Source: a virus | Direction: 5' to 3' (one strand) | DNA: 27,504 nt | IMG/VR virus record: IMGVR_UViG_3300035670_005049 | Location: 1-27,504 of that record | In this document: positions 22,776 through 27,504 of the stretch, one piece after another | How positions within the stretch are numbered: position 1 is the first letter of the stretch | Layout: every line of letters starts with the position of its first letter | Program-made: the position numbers and the translations under genes | The notes under the pieces: model-generated | Told to the model about the DNA's origin: nothing | Databases searched by the model: none | What the model saw: only the letters and a program-made list of their open reading frames with translations

Positions 22776-23404
22776 TTCTTCTTGCCTTTCTTTGAAACCT
22801 TTGCCTTTGGCTCTGAAGGCTTCTTTGCCCTCGGCTTTGAAGGCTTCTTTGGCTTCGTGGTCTTCTTCGGCTTTTCTAGTGGCTCATCCACAACGATTTC
22901 AGCCTCACCCGTCTTCTTCTCAAACGAGTTGATGTCGTTTTCGGTGAGGAATGTGGGTAGAGTCTCAAAGTTGTCGCCAACCTTCAGGTAGTTCTCACGG
23001 AACCACTTCTTCATCTGCGAGTCTACATCGCTCATCTCAATCTTCTTCAGTTTGATGTACGCCTGCTTCTTCTCCTTCTGAATGCGGCGAAGGAAAGCGT
23101 AGTAGATGATCTGTGTGAAGTACGAGAACGGGTTCTTGGACTTGGACGGATCAAAGTTGTATGCGTACAGCAAGCAGTTTTCTATGCCGTCCGAGATCAT
23201 CTCGTCACGATACGGATAGTTGATGAAGTTCGGCTTGCGGGACAGGTTCTCCGCAATCTTCATAAAGCACTCGCCAATGTAGTGCGTGACAGGTGGGTGC
23301 GGAGATCCCGCCTTGTCTGCTGCATTCACAAGCATTTTCCACTCGCGCATCTCTTCAAAAAACTGCTGATTGTCTATGTAATGTTCACTTTTCTTTTTTG
23401 CCAT
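22772..23404 (-). CDS. 55: Late sigma factor gp55 with Lys/Pro-rich tail
   Basis: A 210-residue homologue of T4 gp55 (185), the sigma-like factor that directs host RNA polymerase to late promoters. The conserved core is RDEMISDGIENCLLYAYNFDPSKSKNPFSYFTQIIYYAFLRRIQKEKKQ, seen in parts around residues 66-115 and matching sigma region 2. After about 165 the protein becomes a low-complexity tail of Lys, Pro, Ser and Ala, with an 8-residue tandem repeat, ending in KGKKK. T4 gp55 ends in a short clamp-binding motif, which I do not see here. ATG 23404 has AAAGG 7 bases upstream; an ATG at 23425 is in frame but less well placed. Confidence 0.93.
   Translation of the reverse strand: MAKKKSEHYIDNQQFFEEMREWKMLVNAADKAGSPHPPVTHYIGECFMKIAENLSRKPNFINYPYRDEMISDGIENCLLYAYNFDPSKSKNPFSYFTQIIYYAFLRRIQKEKKQAYIKLKKIEMSDVDSQMKKWFRENYLKVGDNFETLPTFLTENDINSFEKKTGEAEIVVDEPLEKPKKTTKPKKPSKPRAKKPSEPKAKVSKKGKKK
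22809..22856 (-). repeat. Tandem 24-bp repeat in the gp55 tail
   Basis: Two imperfect 24-bp units lie back to back (22809-22832 and 22833-22856). They encode KPSEPKAK and KPSKPRAK in the C-terminal tail of gp55. The units differ at a few bases, so this looks like a local duplication that has drifted. Confidence 0.75.
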
Positions 23405-23423
23405 CGTATGCCTTTCACGGATC

Positions 23424-23451
23424 ATTATCCATCATGTAGTGCTTTTGTCAA
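23424..23451 (-). promoter_or_regulatory. Early (sigma-70 type) promoter before gene 55
   Basis: On the minus strand, a perfect -35 box TTGACA (23451-23446) is followed after 16 bases by GATAAT (23429-23424), which matches the -10 consensus at 5 of 6 positions. The -35 box contains the stop codon of the upstream Sm-like gene. The start would fall near 23417, in a short leader before the gp55 ATG at 23404. It has the same 16-base spacer as the dUTPase promoter. Confidence 0.65.
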
Positions 23452-24347
23452 CCCTCATCTTCATTTTTTGGAGGCTCTTGCTCTGGCAAGTAGTCCTTCA
23501 GGTACGGCGACCAGTCTTCGTGGCTGTTGCCGTAGTTGGGCTTCTGCTTCAGATCATCAGTGGGTTCTTTCCACTCGTCCTTGGAAATCTTTTCGCGCCT
23601 GTTCCTTTTCTTCTTTGGCTTCTGAGGAACCTCGTCCTCATCATCATTCATGATTTCTTCCATGAAATCAGTGCTGATGAAGTCTTGAACGCTGTCTTTC
23701 AGGTAGTCAAGGAATCCGCTCTCTACCCAAGCAGCAAGTATGTCCTGCGGGATGCTAACGCTGAACACAATAGAACTCGGCAATCGCGGGGGAATGTTCG
23801 TTTCCGAATTCGTGAAAGGCAACGGTGGGGTAAACGGAAGAGGATTAACTGGAGGCTTTGAAGCGTCCCAATCCATTCCCGTGGGGGTAATGTCGCTACC
23901 AGACAGTCCTTGAGCGTCTTCACTAGCCAACTGCTTCAGCATCTCTTCTAGTTTCTCGTCAATCTCATCAGACATTTTCTGAATGTCTGCTTCGCTCATG
24001 TTTGGAAACAGAGACTTTGGATTCTTTGGAGCAGGGGTGTTATTTGTGTCTTCTATTTCTGTCTGCCGAGAATACAGAGAGATCATGTCAGGATCAGGAG
24101 ACAGTTCCACCACAATAAAGTCAAGAGGAATATCAGCAGACAGTTCTGCCGTGTTTCCGAGCCAATTAGTGAAAAACACAAACTGACGCTTTGTTCCCGT
24201 GAAAGGATCGGTCTGATAGTTCTCCACGATCTTCATGGGACGCTGCAACTTGATCTTGTCCTTCGACTTGCCAGCAACCTTCGCAATGATCTCTTCACCG
24301 CTACGAAGTTTGAAGACTCTGAGTTCCGACTTCTTTGATCTTCTCAT
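23448..24347 (-). CDS. Sm-like (Lsm/Hfq-fold) domain protein with long disordered tail
   Basis: A 299-residue protein. Residues 8-95 resemble an Sm fold: FKLRSGEEIIAKVAGKSKDKIKLQRPMKIV has the bent first strands and SGE-x-I pattern of Sm1. VFFTNWL and FIVVELSPDPDMISLYSR follow as later strands. Sm-like proteins of probable cyanophage origin are known from structure work, to my recollection. The rest is acidic and proline-rich (PLPFTPPLPFTNSE), with KPKKKRNRREK in the tail, probably disordered. RNA binding is inferred from the fold. The ATG overlaps the uvsW stop (ATGA) and has AGGAG 7 bases upstream. Confidence 0.65.
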   Translation of the reverse strand: MRRSKKSELRVFKLRSGEEIIAKVAGKSKDKIKLQRPMKIVENYQTDPFTGTKRQFVFFTNWLGNTAELSADIPLDFIVVELSPDPDMISLYSRQTEIEDTNNTPAPKNPKSLFPNMSEADIQKMSDEIDEKLEEMLKQLASEDAQGLSGSDITPTGMDWDASKPPVNPLPFTPPLPFTNSETNIPPRLPSSIVFSVSIPQDILAAWVESGFLDYLKDSVQDFISTDFMEEIMNDDEDEVPQKPKKKRNRREKISKDEWKEPTDDLKQKPNYGNSHEDWSPYLKDYLPEQEPPKNEDEG

Positions 24348-25846
24348 GCGTCTTCTCCTAACTGTATCTTGACTAGTTTGTGTTCAAACCCTTCCGCTTC
24401 GTACAATCTCATACGCTCGTTCATGTGTCGTAGCGTGTGGTTTTTCCAAGATTTCCACGAAAGGTCATCACCGATGTCGTAAAGTCGCGCCACCGTTTTG
24501 TCTTGGGACACCCGCAACTGTCGCCCTATGCTCTGTAGGACACGAATGCGGGACTTGGACGGCGAGGCGAATATGATGTTGTGGAGGCGGCGGATAGAGA
24601 TTCCTGTGCTGAATGTGCCGTATGATGCAATGATCACCGCATCGGATTCACTCTCAACGATTTTCCGAATCTCTTCTCTGTCCGCAGCCTCCGTACCACC
24701 ATGCACAAAGAATACCTTACGCTCGGGAGAAACGCAAGCCCTCACAAGACTATTTAGCACCTTTCCGTGATCTTCGACAAATTGAAATAGTATCAGGGTG
24801 TTGCCTTTGAGTCGCTGACACATACCTGCAATAAATGCATTCCGCCGCTTGGAGCCAATGATCCACTTGATTTCGTCTTGATACTTTGCTCGCCTCACAG
24901 ACTCGCGGTCAAGATCAGGATACGACAGCAGCAAGCACTCAATCTTTAGATCGCTGAGTATTTGCTTCTCCATGAGAGTTTTTGTTTTGGTGACTTCGTA
25001 AGCCTTTCCAAAAAGTCCTTCAAGCACCAATTTGTGAGTATTGGTTCCGTCCAGTGTTCCCGTGGTTCCCACACGATACGGACAGGTCTTTAGTTTGGAC
25101 ATGATGGCAGTAAGCGACTTCGACTTGAACAGATGAGCCTCGTCACCAACCACTGCACCAAACTGCTGAAACCACTTCTCGCTCTGCTTGTATATGCTCT
25201 GCCAAGTGGACACCACCACCCGCTTGTCGCTGTTCTTTTCTTCGCCTGACATGATCTTGTGGCAGTTGCTCTTCACGCTCCACCCGTTCGCAGACGAGTA
25301 GTCCGTGAAATCTGACAGCATCTGCTCTACAAGAGACACCGTTGGAACCACGATCAGCACCTTCTTGTCCGAAGGGATCTTGTCCAAGTAGTACCGCAGG
25401 AGCGTGTAGATGATGAGGCTCTTGCCGCTGCCTGTGGGAGACAAGAGCAAACACCGCTCCTGCTGCATGGCGTGGTGTACTGCGTTTACTTGGTGTTCGT
25501 GTGCGTCCACCTTCTTGCCGCCCACATGAACCTGCAAGAAGTCCTGCATGAACTTTCTCACAGCGTCAGGCGTGATGTTGATTTCGTTTCGCGCAGGAAA
25601 AGTAACGGTGTACTGCCGCTCGTCCGCGAACTTCTTGATGTAGTCCACCAAACCCGCGTAGATGAGTTGGCTGTGGATGTTGTACAGTTTGATCTCACCG
25701 TTCCACAGACGGGAACGATACGCGGGCATGAACTTGTAGCCAGGAACCTTGAATGTGAAGTAGTCGGACAGTTCATGTGCGATGCCTCTGTCGCATTGCA
25801 CACGAACATAAACCGAATCCACTGCGCTCACATCAAGGTCAAACAT
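24344..25846 (-). CDS. uvsW: UvsW DNA/RNA helicase
   Basis: A 500-residue superfamily 2 helicase, nearly the T4 length (about 503). Motif I is SPTGSGKS (136-143), II is DEAH (235-238), III is TGT in VGTTGTLDG, and VI is QSIGRQLR. The first 110 residues are the DNA-binding N-terminal domain seen in T4 UvsW. In T4 it unwinds R-loops and branched DNA and shifts the phage from origin- to recombination-dependent replication. The start is ATG at 25846, sharing a base with the deaminase TGA (TGATG), with GAGGA 9 bases upstream. TTG at 25849 is a less likely start. Confidence 0.95.
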   Translation of the reverse strand: MFDLDVSAVDSVYVRVQCDRGIAHELSDYFTFKVPGYKFMPAYRSRLWNGEIKLYNIHSQLIYAGLVDYIKKFADERQYTVTFPARNEINITPDAVRKFMQDFLQVHVGGKKVDAHEHQVNAVHHAMQQERCLLLSPTGSGKSLIIYTLLRYYLDKIPSDKKVLIVVPTVSLVEQMLSDFTDYSSANGWSVKSNCHKIMSGEEKNSDKRVVVSTWQSIYKQSEKWFQQFGAVVGDEAHLFKSKSLTAIMSKLKTCPYRVGTTGTLDGTNTHKLVLEGLFGKAYEVTKTKTLMEKQILSDLKIECLLLSYPDLDRESVRRAKYQDEIKWIIGSKRRNAFIAGMCQRLKGNTLILFQFVEDHGKVLNSLVRACVSPERKVFFVHGGTEAADREEIRKIVESESDAVIIASYGTFSTGISIRRLHNIIFASPSKSRIRVLQSIGRQLRVSQDKTVARLYDIGDDLSWKSWKNHTLRHMNERMRLYEAEGFEHKLVKIQLGEDA

Positions 25847-26385
25847 CAAATCAAGTCCTCGTCTGTGATCTCCGATCCGCTGAACCGTATACTGTATTTA
25901 GTGCCGAGGCTTCCCTTCCACCCAACAACCTGTATTCTTGCGTCTTCCATCATCTCCAAGCCAGTGCGAATGGAATCGCTCCACCGTTTATCTGTACGCT
26001 CAACAAGTCGATAAAGAGTCACAACCCTCCTGATACCGAATCCAATAATGCAACGAGAGCATTCAGCGCAAGCAGCCCATGTGCAGTACATGGTGAGTCC
26101 TTCTGTAGGCAATCCATTTTTGATTGCCTTGAATATGACTGCTCGTTCGGCGTGTTCGGTGCAGTAGTTTTTTGTTTCGGGTGTTCGTGGGTATCCAGCC
26201 GATTCCAACTGCGGAAGCACATGATTCCACGCAGACAACAAGACACCTTTAGTGGGAACAACCAGCACAGCACCAACCTGTGTTCGTGGATCGGTGCTGT
26301 GTCGTGCAGCCGCAAAAGCGTCTTGCAGATACATTCGATCAACCCACCAGTTGGCAGGGTCTGTGCGAAGGAACTCACTCACCAT
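25846..26385 (-). CDS. Deoxycytidylate (dCMP) deaminase-family protein
   Basis: A 179-residue zinc deaminase of the cytidine/deoxycytidylate superfamily. The zinc site is HAE (in TEHAERAVIF) and the two cysteines of AACAEC, where the usual PC-x-x-C has Ala in place of Pro. The long C-terminal part (VERTDKRWSDSIRTGLEMM) fits dCMP deaminase, which makes dUMP for thymidylate synthesis. The nucleotide itself is not proven. The start is ATG at 26385, overlapping the uvsY gene by 11 bases; GTG 26382 or TTG 26406 are alternatives. It would feed the same dUMP pool as dUTPase in this window. Confidence 0.8.
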   Translation of the reverse strand: MVSEFLRTDPANWWVDRMYLQDAFAAARHSTDPRTQVGAVLVVPTKGVLLSAWNHVLPQLESAGYPRTPETKNYCTEHAERAVIFKAIKNGLPTEGLTMYCTWAACAECSRCIIGFGIRRVVTLYRLVERTDKRWSDSIRTGLEMMEDARIQVVGWKGSLGTKYSIRFSGSEITDEDLI

Positions 26386-26809
26386 TGGTGAACTTTCTCC
26401 ACTCAATAGCGTTTCGTATCTTCCAATGGCGAGTGTTCAATTCCCTTACCACCTCTTCAAGCAGCGCAACCTTTTCCTTCTGGTAATGCGTCTTCTGCTG
26501 TAACTTGATCAGATCGGTATCGGAGTTCAAATACAGGTCGATGTCTTGGCGCAGAATCTTGAGGGCAAACGGTTGCCATCCACGCGAATCTAACTCTTCT
26601 TGCGACATCTTTCCCGTGTAGTACTCCCACTTTGCTCGGAGCAGAATGCTGTAATCAGCCTCTGCCTTCCGCTGCACAAGGCGTTCGTCCATGAGAAAGT
26701 TCAGGTACTTGCTGTGTAGTTGCGGGATCTTCAGCGACTCTAGGTCAAGAGCCGCCTGATCCAACACCATGTCCCGCTCTAGTTCTGTACGAATTTCGTC
26801 CAATGTCAT
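26375..26809 (-). CDS. uvsY: UvsY recombination mediator
   Basis: A 144-residue helical protein matching T4 UvsY (137) in length and pattern: LDEIRTELERDMVLDQAALDLES at the start (in parts), SKYLNFLMDERLVQRKAEAD in the middle, then AKWEYYTGK, which fits the T4 KARLDYYSG block. It helps load the UvsX recombinase on gp32-covered single strands. uvsX and gene 32 are not in the window. ATG 26809 has GGAG 6 bases upstream. A promoter-like sequence precedes it. Identification is by pattern and by neighbour uvsW; the sequence is less conserved than the other core genes. Confidence 0.85.
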   Translation of the reverse strand: MTLDEIRTELERDMVLDQAALDLESLKIPQLHSKYLNFLMDERLVQRKAEADYSILLRAKWEYYTGKMSQEELDSRGWQPFALKILRQDIDLYLNSDTDLIKLQQKTHYQKEKVALLEEVVRELNTRHWKIRNAIEWRKFTNGE

Positions 26810-26827
26810 ATGAATCTCCGTGCGCGT

Positions 26828-26855
26828 AGTCTACAACAACAGCACAGAGAGTCAA
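26828..26855 (-). promoter_or_regulatory. Possible early promoter before uvsY
   Basis: On the minus strand, TTGACT (26855-26850) and TAGACT (26833-26828) are spaced by 16 bases, the same spacing as the promoters before dUTPase and gene 55. The -35 box matches at 5 of 6 and the -10 box at 4 of 6. It lies in a 53-base gap between a tail gene and the recombination genes, where a transcription switch is expected. Confidence 0.45.
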
Positions 26856-26862
26856 GAAGCAA

Positions 26863-27390
26863 TCACATGACTTCTATATTGTAATTCCTGTACGCGAATG
26901 TTGCCGTGCATTGGAACGGCTCTGGATCCATTAGAGTAGTGGTAAAATCAATAGACCCGAGTGTTCGCGGATACAGCCCCTCGAATGTCACATTGATTTT
27001 TGGATTCTTGTTGCTGTTCAATATGATGAGGTTTGCCGTTGTGAGGTGGGTATTGGCGGCAGCAAACTCTGTGAAGTCTTCTACTTGAGTGGTTGATCGC
27101 ATCCAGTTGAATATTTCCAACCAATTACGCATACGCTCATCCACTAAGAAGGTGATGCTTAATTCATCAAAGTCTAGTTTGGTTGGCTGCTTTACTGTTG
27201 CAAACGGAGTGGGCATCAGCACCTCTCCCATCGTCACGGTCGGCAGAGAGGCGGTCTGACAGAAATAAGTCACATTAGGCAAACGCTGAATAGAGAAACG
27301 GAAATATGTCGGCAGCAGAGGATTGACGCTCTCTGGATACCGATCCTTGATGTCTTCGGGAAATACACTGAAGTCGTAGGGGTTTGCCAT
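26863..27390 (-). CDS. Tail tube protein, T4 gp19-like family
   Basis: A 175-residue protein following the tail-tube pattern. T4 gp19 has NFTFQCKATALP, and here NVTYFCQTASLPTVTMGEV (about 39-57) occupies that place. It is followed by FDELSITFLVDERMRNWLEIFNWM (from about 74), comparable to gp19's FDDWTVTVMNDE. The end (FEGLYPRTLGSIDFTTT...FQCTATFAYRNY) matches the T4 GLWPTNVGEL...FEVTLALDYW. gp19 itself has 163 residues. Related proteins (gp48, gp54) share the fold, so it may be tube or baseplate-tube junction. The ATG at 27390 has no clear ribosome site. It lies after a strong terminator. Confidence 0.75.
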   Translation of the reverse strand: MANPYDFSVFPEDIKDRYPESVNPLLPTYFRFSIQRLPNVTYFCQTASLPTVTMGEVLMPTPFATVKQPTKLDFDELSITFLVDERMRNWLEIFNWMRSTTQVEDFTEFAAANTHLTTANLIILNSNKNPKINVTFEGLYPRTLGSIDFTTTLMDPEPFQCTATFAYRNYNIEVM

Positions 27391-27400
27391 ACTAGTATGT

Positions 27401-27433
27401 AGAAAAGAAAAGGGGAGGGCTTTCGCCCTCCCC
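27401..27433 (-). terminator. Strong rho-independent terminator
   Basis: A perfect 9-bp GC-rich stem (27412-27420 with 27425-27433) closes a 4-base loop. On the minus strand it is followed by TTTTCTTTTCT (27411-27401). It lies 26 bases after the stop of the partial gene at the window end and before the tail tube gene, so it ends the upstream transcript. Confidence 0.85.
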
Positions 27434-27459
27434 CGTTCGGTTCGTTACCGCTGCTTCTA

Positions 27460-27504
27460 TTACGAAGCCACGCCGTGGAGGTTGTCCACGCGGAAGATGC
27501 GGTA
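27460..27504 (-). CDS. C-terminal end of an unidentified gene
   Basis: An open frame enters from the window edge, reads YRIFRVDNLHGVAS and stops with TAA at 27462-27460. Only 14 codons are visible. It is read as a gene end because a strong terminator follows and the frame is in step with the window edge. In T4-like marine phages the neighbour here is often a major structural gene such as gene 23, and a strong terminator would suit it. The fragment is too short to decide. Confidence 0.5.
   Translation of the reverse strand, partial: YRIFRVDNLHGVAS

Noticed and set aside
22203-22991. Open frame of 262 codons on the plus strand
   Set aside because: It is the reverse of gp47 and gp55, both certain. 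The low-complexity end mirrors the repeat-rich gp55 tail.
24751-24757. CTAAATA on the minus strand, like a late promoter core
   Set aside because: It is within the coding part of uvsW, far from the next start codon. Similar cores at 5670-5676 and 25895-25901 are also inside genes, so these are probably chance.
27391-27400. ACTAGT palindrome before the tail tube gene
   Set aside because: A six-base palindrome is too common to call an operator, and there is no second copy nearby.
1-27504. tRNA genes, CRISPR arrays, insertion sequences, introns and homing endonucleases
   Set aside because: I looked in gaps and gene bodies and saw no cloverleaf, spaced repeats, transposase or split gene. The gaps are too short to hold most of them.

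Overview
The window is part of the genome of a T4-superfamily myovirus (a tailed dsDNA phage). It carries the T4 core replication, recombination and transcription set: DNA polymerase gp43, clamp gp45, clamp loader gp44/gp62, RegA, RNase H, gp46/gp47, sigma factor gp55, UvsW and UvsY, plus a gp19-fold tail tube protein. The gene order (tail gene, uvsY, deaminase, uvsW, Sm-like, 55, 47, 46, rnh, 45, 44, 62, regA) and the compact gp62 resemble the cyanophage/marine branch more than coliphage T4. By eye the GC content is about 50%, above most marine cyanophages. No photosynthesis gene or tRNA is visible, so the host cannot be named. An aquatic or environmental Gram-negative host is an inference only.

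All 39 genes supported here are on the minus strand and read from right to left. Most junctions overlap as ATGA, GTGA or TGATG, so translation is probably coupled along long transcripts. No stretch over 300 bases lacks a gene. The longest gaps are about 40-50 bases and hold promoter-like sequences or ribosome sites.

Layout in transcription order. (1) 27504-26863: the C-terminal end of an unidentified gene, a strong terminator, and a tail tube protein. (2) 26855-15332: recombination and replication core, with a promoter-like site before uvsY and a near-consensus sigma-70-type promoter before gene 55. (3) 15293-5623: a roughly 9.7 kb sugar and glycosyltransferase cassette. It has at least six glycosyltransferase-like genes, a methyltransferase-like gene, a HAD phosphatase, a sugar nucleotidyltransferase, a short GDPD-like protein, UDP-galactopyranose mutase, an NAD-dependent sugar epimerase and a glycosyltransferase with a helical-repeat C-terminus. 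(4) 5623-4858: three small genes (a basic 43-residue protein, a possible virion protein, an unknown). (5) 4861-929: an early-type promoter followed by dUTPase, a DUF1599-like protein, UV endonuclease, a secreted i-type-like lysozyme, a pyruvoyl S-adenosylmethionine decarboxylase, an orphan DNA methyltransferase and a GroES co-chaperonin. (6) 920-1: the exonuclease-domain half of DNA polymerase, cut by the window edge.

The replication genes form one machine: sliding clamp, loader, polymerase, 5'-nuclease and Mre11/Rad50-like nuclease, with UvsW and UvsY for recombination-dependent replication. In T4, gp55 on RNA polymerase links replication to late transcription through gp45. The most unusual part is the glycan cassette between regA and gene 43, two genes that are neighbours in T4. 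Next to it is an auxiliary block joining nucleotide hygiene, DNA modification, polyamine synthesis, protein folding and a peptidoglycan hydrolase.
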